In this document: one piece after another, positions 1-8,647 of the stretch
Numbering within the stretch: the stretch's first letter is position 1
How the letters are laid out: the number at the start of each line of letters is the position of its first letter
From: Paenibacillus glycanilyticus NBRC 16618
GTDB taxonomy: Bacteria > Bacillota > Bacilli > Paenibacillales > Paenibacillaceae
NCBI RefSeq assembly: GCF_004000805.1
Contig: NZ_BILY01000004.1
Coordinates: 62,001-126,000, forward strand
Direction of reading: 5' to 3'
Length of the DNA stretch: 64,000 nucleotides
Made by a program: the position numbers and the translations under genes
Notes under the pieces: generated by a model
Told to the model about the DNA's origin: nothing
What the model saw: only the letters and a program-made list of their open reading frames with translations
Databases searched by the model: none

Positions 1-942
1 GATCTTTCCCGTTTCAATCATCGTAATGACCTTGTCGACCGCATCTCGTCCTAGCTGCAGCAATGGCTGCCCAACTGTCGTCAGCGCCGGATAGATCATC
101 CTTGACAGCCGGATATTATCGTAGCCGATCACGGACAAATCCTCAGGCACCCTGATGCCTAGCTGAATGGCAGCATTCATGGCTCCAACGGCCATTTCGT
201 CGCTTGCGGCAAATACGGCCGTTATCCCGCGCTCGTGCTCCAGCAGCGTCTCCATCGCCGCTTTGCCGCTGTCATAATGGAAATCCCCGTAAGCAACCCG
301 CGAGCTGCGGAACGGAATTCCTTTGTCATTCAAGGCATCCTTATAGCCCTGCAATCTTGGTATGCCCGCTATCGGATCCTCCGGTGTACCGGCGATCATC
401 GCGATATCCTTATGCCCCTTATCGATCAGATAACGTACCGCATCGTACGAGGCCTGCCGGTCATCGACCTTCACAAACGGAACCTTCGGATCCTCATTCT
501 TGGAGGAAACGAGTACAATCGGCACCTGCATCGTATCCAGCATCTGCTTGTATTCATGCTTAAGCACTTCGCTTGCGAAAATAATGCCGTCGATCTGCCG
601 TTCCCGAAGCACCTGCAGATACTTCATCGTCCGGTTCCCGTCTACTGCCGTATTGCATACAAGCACGCTGTAGCCCCGCTCCAGCGCATATTCTTCGATC
701 CCCTGCAGAACCGCTGATGAGAACTCGTTCGTGACAGCGGGGAACATCACCCCAATCGTCTGGGTGCGCCTGTTGTTCAGGTAACGCGCTATGGCGTTGG
801 GATGATAGCCCATATCCTCTATTGTTTTAATCACCTTTTGCTTGGTTTTATCGGAATAGCCTGTTAATCCATTTAGAACCCTGGAAACAGTGGCGATTGA
901 TACATTGGCTTCTCTAGCAACATCTCTGATTGTCGGTATCAT
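1..942 (-). CDS. LacI-family transcriptional regulator (3' end beyond window)
   Basis: Reading from the ATG at 942, the protein starts MIPTIRDVAREANVSIATVS, the classic LacI helix-turn-helix followed by the hinge region (SRVLNG). The rest is the sugar-binding periplasmic-protein-like domain. The frame is still open at base 1, so about 314 residues of a family-typical 330-345 are present. Known family role: DNA-binding repressor released or activated by a sugar-type effector. A perfect 12-bp palindrome lies 46 bp upstream and may be its own operator. Neighbouring ThuA/oxidoreductase genes are on the same strand upstream, but hairpins separate them, so this is probably its own transcript. Confidence 0.93.
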   Translation of the reverse strand, partial: MIPTIRDVAREANVSIATVSRVLNGLTGYSDKTKQKVIKTIEDMGYHPNAIARYLNNRRTQTIGVMFPAVTNEFSSAVLQGIEEYALERGYSVLVCNTAVDGNRTMKYLQVLRERQIDGIIFASEVLKHEYKQMLDTMQVPIVLVSSKNEDPKVPFVKVDDRQASYDAVRYLIDKGHKDIAMIAGTPEDPIAGIPRLQGYKDALNDKGIPFRSSRVAYGDFHYDSGKAAMETLLEHERGITAVFAASDEMAVGAMNAAIQLGIRVPEDLSVIGYDNIRLSRMIYPALTTVGQPLLQLGRDAVDKVITMIETGKI

Positions 943-987
943 AGACCATCCATCTCATTCCATGAAGTATTGCCCCGTCCATTTTAC

Positions 988-999
988 GTAACCGGTTAC
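988..999. promoter_or_regulatory. Palindromic LacI-type operator candidate
   Basis: GTAACCGGTTAC is a perfect 12-bp inverted repeat with a central CG, the usual form of LacI-family operators. It lies 46 bp upstream of the LacI gene start at 942, which fits autoregulation. No second perfect copy was noticed in the window. Confidence 0.5.
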
Positions 1000-1040
1000 C
1001 TCAAAGTATATGGCCCTGAAAAACTTTCTGTCAATCCAAG

Positions 1041-1139
1041 CGTAAACGGCTGCACCTTCCTTAGGAGGTGCAGCTTACGTTTCGCGGTGAAATATAAGTC
1101 CTGTATAGAGAAAAATCTATACACTCTTATATTTGCGAA
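1041..1139. other. Two adjacent long hairpins (possible terminators)
   Basis: Bases 1041-1079 form a stem of CGTAA and GCTGCACCT paired with AGGTGCAGC and TTACG. Bases 1081-1139 form a second, longer imperfect palindrome: TTCGC, AAATATAAG and TGTATAGA paired with TCTATACA, CTTATATTT and GCGAA. They sit between the end of the ThuA gene and the LacI promoter, where minus-strand transcription should stop. Neither has a clean uridine run, so the terminator role is inferred. Confidence 0.45.
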
Positions 1140-1147
1140 ATAGTAAA

Positions 1148-1879
1148 TTATTTACTTATTTTTTCTAGAGGTTCTACGCGGCCGTAGGATGCTGCTGCTC
1201 CGTGTATCGGCGCCGCCCAATTTACGGCATTTTTGATCACGTGAAGGATCTCCGGCTGATGATAAATCGGGAACGTTTCATGGCCCGGACGGAAGTAGAA
1301 CAGCTTGCCTTTGCCTCTGCGGTAGCAGCAGCCGCTGCGGAATACTTCGCCGCCTTCGAACCAGGAGATGAACACCAGCTCATCCGGTGCCGGAATTTCG
1401 AAGCGCTCGCCGTACATCTCTTCCTTCGGAATTTCGATGTATTCGCCAAGTCCGTCCGCAATCGGGTGGCCGTGCTCAATAACCCAAAGCCGCTCCTTCT
1501 CGCCGTCATCCCGCCATTTGAGCGCGCCGGTCTTCGTGCCGAGCAGCTTCTCGAACACTTTGGATGCATGGCCCGAGTGGAGCACGATCAGTCCCATGCC
1601 CTGAAGCACGCGATCTCTTACCTTCTCGGCAATATCGTCCCGTACTTCATGATGGGCCAGATGCCCCCACCAGATCAGCACGTCGGTGTTATTGAGTACG
1701 TCGTCCGTGAGGCCATGCTCCGGCTCGTCAAGCGTAGCGGTTCCAACCTCAAAGCCTTCAATGGTTTTCAGGTATCCGCCAATCGCATTATGAATGCCTT
1801 CCGGATAGATGCCTTTTACATGCTCGTTATGCTTCTCGTGGCGATACTCGTTCCATACGGTTACTTTAATTTGCTTCAT
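1148..1879 (-). CDS. ThuA-domain protein
   Basis: 243 residues starting [16 protein letters not shown]. The N-terminal pattern VTVWNEY followed by [11 protein letters not shown] and a later [13 protein letters not shown] is typical of the ThuA (trehalose utilisation) family, a glutamine-amidotransferase-like fold without an assigned reaction. ThuA proteins of Rhizobium act in disaccharide catabolism, probably on 3-keto sugars. The gene follows a Gfo/Idh/MocA oxidoreductase by 15 bp on the same strand, the usual ThuA partner, so a two-gene operon for oxidised-sugar metabolism is likely. No signal peptide is seen, so it should be cytoplasmic. The family call is firm; the substrate is unknown. 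Confidence 0.88.
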   Translation of the reverse strand: MKQIKVTVWNEYRHEKHNEHVKGIYPEGIHNAIGGYLKTIEGFEVGTATLDEPEHGLTDDVLNNTDVLIWWGHLAHHEVRDDIAEKVRDRVLQGMGLIVLHSGHASKVFEKLLGTKTGALKWRDDGEKERLWVIEHGHPIADGLGEYIEIPKEEMYGERFEIPAPDELVFISWFEGGEVFRSGCCYRRGKGKLFYFRPGHETFPIYHQPEILHVIKNAVNWAAPIHGAAASYGRVEPLEKISK

Positions 1880-1894
1880 GTTTGTTAGTGCCTC

Positions 1895-2944
1895 CTATTG
1901 TTGAATGGTGATCCAGCGTTCTTCGGTAAAAGATTGAATGATCGCGTCTACGGCCAGCTGGTTGATATAACCGTCTTCTATCGTGGCGTCCATGCCGTCC
2001 CCTTGGCCTTTTACTAGGTGAAAGAACGCCTGCATTTGACCCGTGCGGCAATGGTCGGGTATGTCAGCCTGCCTGAAATGCTCATCGCCTTCCTCCTTGA
2101 ACTTCACTTGAAGCGAGTCTGCCGCTTCCAGGTTATAGACAAGAGCGCCTTTGGAGCCGTAAATCTCAATCTGCTGATAATTGCCCCGCCCGTAAGCGAA
2201 GCGGGAGATCAGCATGGAAGCCGATATGCCGCCCTCCATCCGGGAGAGGACATGGCAGAAGTCATCCACGTCTACCACGCCTTGGCCGGAGCCGTCCAGC
2301 AGATCCCGCTGCTTGATAATCGTATCCGCATCGGCAATCAAGCGCTCCGTATTGCCAACCAGGAAGCGGGTCAGATCCAGGATGTGGCAGCCAAGGTCGC
2401 CAAAGGCTCCCGAGCCGGTAACGGACTTGACGAACCGCCATACAAGCGGAATATCGTCATGGATGCCCCACTCCTGCAAGTATTGGCTATACACGTGGCG
2501 GATCGTGCCCAGTCTGCCTTCTTCGATAAGCTGCTTGGCGTATCGGGCGGCTGCTTTATAGCGGTAGGAGAAGCAGATCATATGAGGCAGCGGTTTATTC
2601 TGCAAAGCCGCCCGCAAGGCGGCCGCTTCCTCCGCGTTCATCCCGACCGGCTTTTCCAGCGCAAACGGCTTGCCGTGCTCGATGGCTGCCATCGCAATGG
2701 CGAAGTGGCTGACGGTTGGCGTGCCGATGGTGACGGCATCCACCTCCGGATTGCGAAGCAGCTCGGAATAGCTGAGGTAAGCACGCTCCTCGGGAATATT
2801 CCACTGCGCGCGCCTTGCGGCAAGGCGCTTCTCATCCTCGTCGCAGATCGCCCAAATCTCGGCCTCCCCGCTTGCAAGTATGCCTTCGCTATGAAAGTCG
2901 GCAATGCCGCCAAGTCCGATAATACCGATTTTTAATTTACTCAT
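1895..2944 (-). CDS. Gfo/Idh/MocA-family NAD(P)-dependent oxidoreductase
   Basis: 349 residues if started at the ATG at 2944 (MSKLKIGIIGLGGIADFH). Upstream in-frame codons are probably untranslated, because the Rossmann beta strand begins here. The GLGGIA dinucleotide-binding loop is at about residues 9-14. The EKPVG motif, whose lysine is catalytic in the family, follows near residue 95, and the C-terminal alpha/beta substrate domain comes after. Members oxidise or reduce sugars, inositols and similar polyols. Together with ThuA downstream it suggests a keto-sugar pathway. The AraC gene divergent from it at 3072 is the likely regulator. Confidence 0.9.
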   Translation of the reverse strand: MSKLKIGIIGLGGIADFHSEGILASGEAEIWAICDEDEKRLAARRAQWNIPEERAYLSYSELLRNPEVDAVTIGTPTVSHFAIAMAAIEHGKPFALEKPVGMNAEEAAALRAALQNKPLPHMICFSYRYKAAARYAKQLIEEGRLGTIRHVYSQYLQEWGIHDDIPLVWRFVKSVTGSGAFGDLGCHILDLTRFLVGNTERLIADADTIIKQRDLLDGSGQGVVDVDDFCHVLSRMEGGISASMLISRFAYGRGNYQQIEIYGSKGALVYNLEAADSLQVKFKEEGDEHFRQADIPDHCRTGQMQAFFHLVKGQGDGMDATIEDGYINQLAVDAIIQSFTEERWITIQQ

Positions 2945-3071
2945 ACGCACCATCCCAACGATTCCCGGATTAAAAACCACACCATCAGATTAGCCTGTGA
3001 TAGAATGATTGAAAATGGCGGATCGAGACACTTTTTGTACAATAGCGACTTTTAGAAAAAAGGGGAATGTT

Positions 3072-3941
3072 ATGCTGGCCGTAAATATGGAGCTTGTCCC
3101 TACCGTTACGTTTCTTGGATTCGTGGCTTACACGAGCCCTTGGATTCACTTCAAACGAAACGTCGACGAATATATTCTGTACATCATCAAAAGCGGAGAA
3201 CTGCACATCGAGGAGAATGGCGAGCGTTACGCATTGCGCAAAGGAGACGTGTTTATGCTGGAGCCGAATCTGGATCACGAAGGATTCGAGAAGCATGTAT
3301 GCGACTATTACTACATTCACTTCAAGCATCCGGATATTCAAACGGTTCATATCGAGGATATGGAGAGTTACGCGAGGAGCTTCTTCCTGGAGGATCAGGA
3401 ACCTGAGGCCGGCTGCAGCCATGGCTTCCCGAAGCACTTTAACCTGGCTAACCTAAACGCGCGGAGTCAAGTGTACAATCACCTGAATGAGATGGGGCAG
3501 CTATACCAGCGGAAAAATTATAACCGCAGCATGACGGCCCTCAAGCTGGCGGAGCTATTCGTCCAGTTGTCCCGATCTTATCTTGCGGAGCATCTGCAAA
3601 GCGCAAGGAAGCGGTCCACCAAAGGGGAGGCTACCGCTTACGAGCTGCTGGATTACATCCACCAGCATTACCCGGACAAAATAACGGGCTCCGATATCGA
3701 AGCCCGATTTGATTGCAATTTCGATTATTTGAACCGGATCTTTAACAAAATTACCGGCTGCTCTATCACGCATTATGTCAATAAAGTGAGGGTGAACCGG
3801 GCCCGGGAGCTGCTGGAGAAAACGCAAATGACCATCGGCGAGGTCGCCGAGCTGGTTGGCTTCGGCGATATTTATTATTTCAGCAAAGTGTTCAAGAAAT
3901 ACGTTGGACTCTCCCCTGCTTATTACAAAGGGACAAGGTGA
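3072..3941 (+). CDS. AraC-family transcriptional regulator (cupin plus HTH)
   Basis: 289 residues. The ATG at 3072 follows AAGGGGAATGTT, so it is preferred to the in-frame ATG at 3009. The N-terminal half carries a cupin-like sensor (IKSGELHIEENGE, DVFMLEPN). The C-terminal 100 residues are the double helix-turn-helix, with EVAELVGFGDIYYFSKVFKK as the conserved second recognition part. It is divergent from the Gfo/Idh/MocA-ThuA pair, with about 127 bp between starts, and probably activates it in response to a sugar. The effector cannot be read from the sequence. Confidence 0.9.
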   Translation: MLAVNMELVPTVTFLGFVAYTSPWIHFKRNVDEYILYIIKSGELHIEENGERYALRKGDVFMLEPNLDHEGFEKHVCDYYYIHFKHPDIQTVHIEDMESYARSFFLEDQEPEAGCSHGFPKHFNLANLNARSQVYNHLNEMGQLYQRKNYNRSMTALKLAELFVQLSRSYLAEHLQSARKRSTKGEATAYELLDYIHQHYPDKITGSDIEARFDCNFDYLNRIFNKITGCSITHYVNKVRVNRARELLEKTQMTIGEVAELVGFGDIYYFSKVFKKYVGLSPAYYKGTR

Positions 3942-3965
3942 ATTAGAATTCAAGGTGAGCGACGG

Positions 3966-4991
3966 TCAGGCCTTTTCACGGTAGATTTTCCGGTATGCGG
4001 CAGGCGTAAGGCTCTCGAACTTTTTGAACGTCTTAATAAAATAACCCGCGTCGGCGAAGCCAAGCTCGTCGCTGATCTGGTTGACGGACAGCTCCGTTGT
4101 CTCGAGCAGCTCCTTCGCCCAGCCGATCTTCAGATGCGGAACAAACACCGAGAAATTCTCGCCCGTTTCCCTCGTGAAGATCCGGCTGAAATAACTCGGG
4201 CTGACATGGCATAAGGCAGCCATCTCCTTGAGGTCCGCATTCTCATGCTTATGGCGGTAAATATAATCAAAGGCCGGCTGCAAAATCGAGTTGCCAGCCT
4301 GGTAGACGCCGGAGGATTTCTTCAGCTTTTTCTCAATCAGCGTATTGGACAGTTCGCTTTGCAGCGCTTGAATGTGCTCATAAGGAGAATCAATCGCTTG
4401 AACCGGAGCAGCCGTTGGATTTTCCCGGGACAAGGAGTCCCGGTACATCTGAAGCATGTCGCTCTTGCGGATCGCTTCCTCCACGATATAGTTGCACAGA
4501 TGGAACAGCATATCGGCGATCTTCTCTACTTCCTCGTAAGACAACACCGGCAGCGACCGGTACTGCTCCTGCAGAGCGTTGAACTTTTTATCCGTCTCCG
4601 CATTGGGCGGCCTTGTCACAATCTGCTCAATCGGCACTTGGGGATCGCTCAGCTTCACCTGTCCCGCCATAACCGCGCCAATATATTGGTTATCCACCAC
4701 AATCGGAATCGCTATGTCGAGAATTTGAAAATGGCATTGGTAAATATAAGGCTTGTTCGACCGGACTGCCTCAAGTCCCCCGCGCGCGTCGCATTTCTGG
4801 CAATAGGACGATAACGCAGGGTCCTTCCGCACCTCGCGGCAGAAAGCCTGGCATTCGCTATGCTTGGAGACGGGGATACCCTTGTAATCGACCGTAATAA
4901 TCGCCATCTTCGTTACAAGAGACATGGAATCCTGAAGCTTATGCCATTTGTCGATGTCCATAATTTGTTTCAGATCGTATCTTGCGTTCAT
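3966..4991 (-). CDS. PocR-type AraC regulator, probable activator of the glycerol genes
   Basis: 341 residues. Residues about 10-175 match the PocR sensory domain: cysteines C47, C51, C64 and C67 lie in the cluster with SECQAFC and YCQKCDARGG, followed by YQCHF. A linker leads to an AraC double HTH (residues about 240-341, LGFADAGYFIKTFKKFESLTP). In Salmonella PocR senses propanediol and controls the pdu/cob genes. Here the gene is divergent from gldA and the dihydroxyacetone kinase, so it probably senses glycerol or a related diol. The start is ATG at 4991, preceded by GGAGCGATCTCA. The cysteines could bind a metal or a redox signal. Confidence 0.9.
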   Translation of the reverse strand: MNARYDLKQIMDIDKWHKLQDSMSLVTKMAIITVDYKGIPVSKHSECQAFCREVRKDPALSSYCQKCDARGGLEAVRSNKPYIYQCHFQILDIAIPIVVDNQYIGAVMAGQVKLSDPQVPIEQIVTRPPNAETDKKFNALQEQYRSLPVLSYEEVEKIADMLFHLCNYIVEEAIRKSDMLQMYRDSLSRENPTAAPVQAIDSPYEHIQALQSELSNTLIEKKLKKSSGVYQAGNSILQPAFDYIYRHKHENADLKEMAALCHVSPSYFSRIFTRETGENFSVFVPHLKIGWAKELLETTELSVNQISDELGFADAGYFIKTFKKFESLTPAAYRKIYREKA

Positions 4992-5125
4992 TGAGATCGC
5001 TCCAAACCTGAAGGGATGCCTTTATTATACTAGAACGCGTCGTCAGGACAAAATAGTACAATTCCAGGAAAGAATGAGCATAAAAACACCATCGTAATCT
5101 GCTTTATTTTGCGCTTATCGTACAA

Positions 5126-5198
5126 TGCTTCCTCCCGCCCCCTGATTTTATAATGAGAGTAGTCCGTAAGCGAAGGCTTACCATGGCTCATGCTTACG
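5126..5198 (+). promoter_or_regulatory. gldA promoter with GTAAGC/GCTTAC half-sites
   Basis: A TATAAT -10 box lies at 5149-5154, and the expected -35 position (5126-5131, TGCTTC) is poor, which suggests an activator-dependent promoter. Downstream, GTAAGC (5166-5171) and GCTTAC (5176-5181) form an inverted repeat, and a third GCTTAC sits at 5192-5197, 16 bp from the second. These are candidate binding half-sites for the divergent PocR-type regulator, or a leader hairpin; their place downstream of the -10 would also suit a repressor. Confidence 0.45.
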
Positions 5199-5231
5199 AA
5201 GTATGAATTCATTTCAGGAGGTATATCCAAG

Positions 5232-6368
5232 ATGAGAAAAGCATTTATCAGCCCAAGCAAATACGTTCAAGGTGAAAACGAACTGCTTAACCTCGGCTTT
5301 TTCGTTCAATCGTACGGCGATTCCGCCCTTCTAATTGCTCATCCCGATGATGTAAAGCGCGTAAAGGACAAGCTGGACTTTACTTCTAATAAATTCCATA
5401 TTACGCTGGTTGAAAGCGGATTCCGCGGCGAATGCTCCCGTGAGGAAATCGCCCGTTTGAAAGAGCTTGCCCGTGAGAAAAACTGCTCCTGCACGATTGG
5501 CCTCGGCGGCGGCAAGGCGATCGATACCGCGAAATGCGTAGCCGAAGGCGAAGCGCTTATTATCGTTCCGACGATTGCAGCGACCGATGCTCCAACAAGC
5601 CATTCCGCCGTTATTTACACGAATGACGGGGCTTTCGAGGATTATGCATACTTTAAATCCAGCCCTAGCGTTGTAATGATCGACACGACCGTTATTGCGA
5701 ATGCCCCTACACGCTTCCTCGTATCCGGCATGGGCGACGCGTTGTCGACTTACTTTGAAGCTAGAGCAACGTCCCGCTCCTTCTCCAAAGTAAATGCCGG
5801 CCTGCCTAACGGCGTACATGCCGGCGCGGCGCCAATCGCCCGCGGAACCAAAGCGGCGCTTGCGCTTGCGAAGCTCTGCTATGAGACACTCCTCGAGGAC
5901 GGCGTGCAAGCGAAGTTGGCGTCCGACAGCAACAAGGTGACAACGGCGCTTGAGAATATCATCGAGACCAACATCCTGCTCTCCGGTCTTGGCTTCGAAA
6001 GCGGAGGCCTTGCGGCAGCCCATGCGATTCATAACGGACTGACCGTGCTTGAAGGCACGCATCACTATTTCCACGGCGAGAAGGTTGCCTTCAGCACGAT
6101 TGCGCAGCTCGTTCTGGAGAACGCGCCGAAGGAAGAAGTAAACGAAGTGCTTGCATTCTGCGCGGCGGTTGGACTGCCGGTATGTCTTTCCGATATCGGC
6201 GTAGACAGCATTATCGGCGAGGAGCTTGCACAGGTTGCGGCGCTTGCCTGCATCCCGGAAGAATCGATTCATGCTATGCCATTCCCGATTACGGAGGAAG
6301 CGGTAGCCGCTGCGATCATTGTTGCCGATCAGCTCGGCCAGGCTTTCAAACAAGGAAGGAAGTCGTAA
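5232..6368 (+). CDS. gldA: Glycerol dehydrogenase
   Basis: 378 residues. ATG at 5232 follows an AGGAGG site at good spacing, giving MRKAFISPSKYVQGENEL, the standard GldA N-terminus. It oxidises glycerol to dihydroxyacetone with NAD. The GLGGGKAIDTAK nucleotide-binding motif is near residue 95. The zinc ligands known from the Geobacillus enzyme are matched by the Asp of GMGDALSTYFEA, the His of AAAHAIHNGL and the His of HYFHGEK. Length is normal for the family. The dihydroxyacetone kinase starts 2 bp after its stop, so the two enzymes form one operon that feeds glycerol into glycolysis. Confidence 0.97.
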   Translation: MRKAFISPSKYVQGENELLNLGFFVQSYGDSALLIAHPDDVKRVKDKLDFTSNKFHITLVESGFRGECSREEIARLKELAREKNCSCTIGLGGGKAIDTAKCVAEGEALIIVPTIAATDAPTSHSAVIYTNDGAFEDYAYFKSSPSVVMIDTTVIANAPTRFLVSGMGDALSTYFEARATSRSFSKVNAGLPNGVHAGAAPIARGTKAALALAKLCYETLLEDGVQAKLASDSNKVTTALENIIETNILLSGLGFESGGLAAAHAIHNGLTVLEGTHHYFHGEKVAFSTIAQLVLENAPKEEVNEVLAFCAAVGLPVCLSDIGVDSIIGEELAQVAALACIPEESIHAMPFPITEEAVAAAIIVADQLGQAFKQGRKS

Positions 6369-6369
6369 G

Positions 6370-8130
6370 ATGAAAAAGATCATCAATCAGCCGGAGACGC
6401 TTGTCCGCGAGATGTGTAACGGACTTGCGATGGCGCATCCGGGTCTCGAATTCAACTCTAAATATAAAGTCATGAAGAAAAAAGACATTAACGCCGCCAA
6501 AGTGACGCTGATCAGCGGCGGCGGCAGCGGCCACGAGCCCGCTCATGCCGGCTTTATCGGCAAAGGAATGCTCGATGCGGCGGTCTGCGGCGACGTCTTT
6601 GCCTCCCCTTCGCAGATTCAGGTCTATCAGGCGATTAAGTCTACGGCAAGCGAGCAAGGCACGCTGCTTATTATCAAGAACTACAGCGGCGATATGATGA
6701 ACTTCAAGAATGCCGCTCATCTTGCGGCAGAAGACGGCATTCAGGTTGATTACGTCAAAGTCGACGACGACATTGCCGTTGAGGACAGCCTGTATACGGT
6801 TGGACGCCGCGGCGTTGCCGGCACGGTGCTTGTTCATAAGATTGCCGGCGCTGCGGCGGAAGCGGGACGGAGTCTCGCCGAAGTAAAAGCTGCGGCGGAG
6901 AACGCGATTGCAAATGTCCGAAGCATCGGGTTTGCTTTTACCTCCTGCACGGTTCCGGCGAAAGGCACGCCAACGTTTGCGATTGGCGAAGACGAAATGG
7001 AATACGGCGTTGGCATCCACGGCGAGCCCGGGATCCGCAGAGAAAAGCGAATTTCCGCCGACGAGCTTGCACAGCGCATGGTATCGGAGCTGCTTGCCAG
7101 CCTGGGCATGAATGCCGGCTCCACCGAGGAAATTGCCGTTTTGGTCAACGGCTTTGGAGGTACTCCGCTTCAGGAGCTGTACCTGCTGAACAATGCCGTC
7201 ATGCGCGAGCTGCATGAAAAAGGCATTGCCGTTAACAAGGTGTTTGTCGGCAACTACATGACCAGCATCGATATGGCAGGTGCATCCCTGTCCATCATGA
7301 AGCTGGACGAGCAGCTGAAGCAGCTGCTGAACGAAGAATGCGATACGCCTGCCTTCCTTGTGCGCGGGGGTGCCTCGAAGCCCGTGTCCTATGTGGCTTT
7401 GGAGGAAACGGCAGCAAATGATGAGAACGTGTCTTACCGCGTTGAAACAAGCGAAGAGTATGCCGTAGTGGAGAACGGAAAGCTGTCCCTCCGCAATCTG
7501 ACTTACCTTATCGATAAGATGAGCGAGATTATTATCGAGAACGAAGTGCCGTTCTGCGAGCTGGATTCCCATGCCGGCGACGGGGACTTTGGCATGAGCG
7601 TGGCGAAAGGCTTCAAGCAGCTGAAAGCGGAATGGAAGGATATCGTGGGCGAGTCCGAGGATATCGGCAGCTTCCTGCATGCCTGCTCCCTGATCATCAT
7701 GGAGCATTGCGGCGGCGCGTCCGGTCCGATCTGGGGCTCGGCCTTCCGCGCGGGCGGCAAATATGCCGAAGGCAAAACGGAGCTGACTGTTGCCGAGGTA
7801 GCGGAACTGCTTGATGCGGTAGTGAAAGGCATTCAGGCAACCGGCGAACGGTCCTTTGGCCGCGGAGCCGTTGTAGGCGACAAGACGCTTATCGACGCGT
7901 TGATTCCTTACGCGGAAAGCTGGAAATCCGCTGCGGAAGCGGGAACCGAGCTGAAGGCTGCCGGCATTGCGGCTGCCGAAGCAGCAGTCGAAGGCGCCAA
8001 GCAAACCGAGACGATCGTTGCCCGCATGGGCCGCGCCGGCACCGTCGGCGAACGCAGCATCGGTTATCCCGATGCGGGCGCATACGCGCTTGGGGTTATT
8101 TTCACTGGATTGTCGGTTGTGTTGAAATAA
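6370..8130 (+). CDS. Single-chain ATP-dependent dihydroxyacetone kinase (DhaK-DhaL fusion)
   Basis: 586 residues from the ATG at 6370. Residues about 1-330 are a DhaK domain: SGGGSGHEPAHAGFIG near residue 45, and the His near 217 in GIHGEPG that binds dihydroxyacetone covalently. Residues about 370-586 are a DhaL domain with the ATP-magnesium motif DSHAGDGDFG near residue 400 and GGASGPIWGSAF. A fused DhaKL is the form that uses ATP directly, unlike the phosphotransferase-linked DhaK/DhaL/DhaM system, and no dhaM is present. Product: dihydroxyacetone phosphate. It is co-transcribed with gldA. Confidence 0.96.
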   Translation: MKKIINQPETLVREMCNGLAMAHPGLEFNSKYKVMKKKDINAAKVTLISGGGSGHEPAHAGFIGKGMLDAAVCGDVFASPSQIQVYQAIKSTASEQGTLLIIKNYSGDMMNFKNAAHLAAEDGIQVDYVKVDDDIAVEDSLYTVGRRGVAGTVLVHKIAGAAAEAGRSLAEVKAAAENAIANVRSIGFAFTSCTVPAKGTPTFAIGEDEMEYGVGIHGEPGIRREKRISADELAQRMVSELLASLGMNAGSTEEIAVLVNGFGGTPLQELYLLNNAVMRELHEKGIAVNKVFVGNYMTSIDMAGASLSIMKLDEQLKQLLNEECDTPAFLVRGGASKPVSYVALEETAANDENVSYRVETSEEYAVVENGKLSLRNLTYLIDKMSEIIIENEVPFCELDSHAGDGDFGMSVAKGFKQLKAEWKDIVGESEDIGSFLHACSLIIMEHCGGASGPIWGSAFRAGGKYAEGKTELTVAEVAELLDAVVKGIQATGERSFGRGAVVGDKTLIDALIPYAESWKSAAEAGTELKAAGIAAAEAAVEGAKQTETIVARMGRAGTVGERSIGYPDAGAYALGVIFTGLSVVLK

Positions 8131-8145
8131 TAAGCGAATAAGCAT

Positions 8146-8190
8146 AAAGCAGCAGCCTGGGATGAAATGCAATTCCCAGGCTGCTGCTTT
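8146..8190. terminator. Bidirectional terminator after the kinase gene
   Basis: A perfect 17-bp stem (AAAGCAGCAGCCTGGGA with TCCCAGGCTGCTGCTTT) around an 11-nt loop, ending in a short T run. It lies between convergent genes, so it can serve both. Confidence 0.9.
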
Positions 8191-8203
8191 GTTCAACTCA
8201 TAC

Positions 8204-8608
8204 TTATGGAGCCTCGTAGTTTTTTAACGGTGTCCCTACATATTCTCGGAAAGACCGGATCCTGTCTTCTTCATACTCAAAGACGACAGTAAGCTCATTG
8301 AGATAAGACTTTCCGTTTAATACCCCTTCGGCGCGAAATACAACAATCCCGTTGTCTTCGTTTTCTAGCACAAGGATAGGGGTGAAATATGCTTGCAATA
8401 CGGAGCGTTCGAACCTAATCAGATCCTCGAACCTCTCTTTGCCATACTGCTCGTTGTTCCATCCCTCCAAAGGTAGTGGGACGCGGAAACGAAAATCCTC
8501 CGTTACCTTCTGAAGAAAATGTATGGTCTTCCCTGTTTCGAAAGCATGCTTGAAAGCATCAAATGCATCATACGTCCGGGATATACGCGTACCAGTGGAC
8601 TTATGCAT
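8204..8608 (-). CDS. NTF2/SnoaL-like small protein
   Basis: 134 residues from the ATG at 8608, which follows an AAGGAGGG site by 7 nt; the earlier in-frame ATG has no such site. The pattern of an N-terminal helix (FDAFKHAFETGK), a curved sheet and the end FEYEEDRIRSFREYVG resembles SnoaL/NTF2-like polyketide-cyclase-fold proteins, which range from enzymes to ligand-binding proteins. It lies 39 bp behind the DinB-like gene on the same strand, probably in one operon. Function is unassigned; the fold call is moderate. Confidence 0.7.
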   Translation of the reverse strand: MHKSTGTRISRTYDAFDAFKHAFETGKTIHFLQKVTEDFRFRVPLPLEGWNNEQYGKERFEDLIRFERSVLQAYFTPILVLENEDNGIVVFRAEGVLNGKSYLNELTVVFEYEEDRIRSFREYVGTPLKNYEAP

Positions 8609-8647
8609 GGAAGAGCCCTCCTTCATGTAATTCATGCTTCACAGCAA

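Noticed and set aside
1202..1888. A 228-codon plus-strand frame over the ThuA gene
   Set aside because: It is the reverse-complement shadow of a clear ThuA protein, with no ribosome site and no family pattern.
6346..8196. A 616-codon minus-strand frame over the dihydroxyacetone kinase gene
   Set aside because: It is long only because of the GC-rich codon use of the kinase gene; composition is Arg/His-rich and there is no family match.
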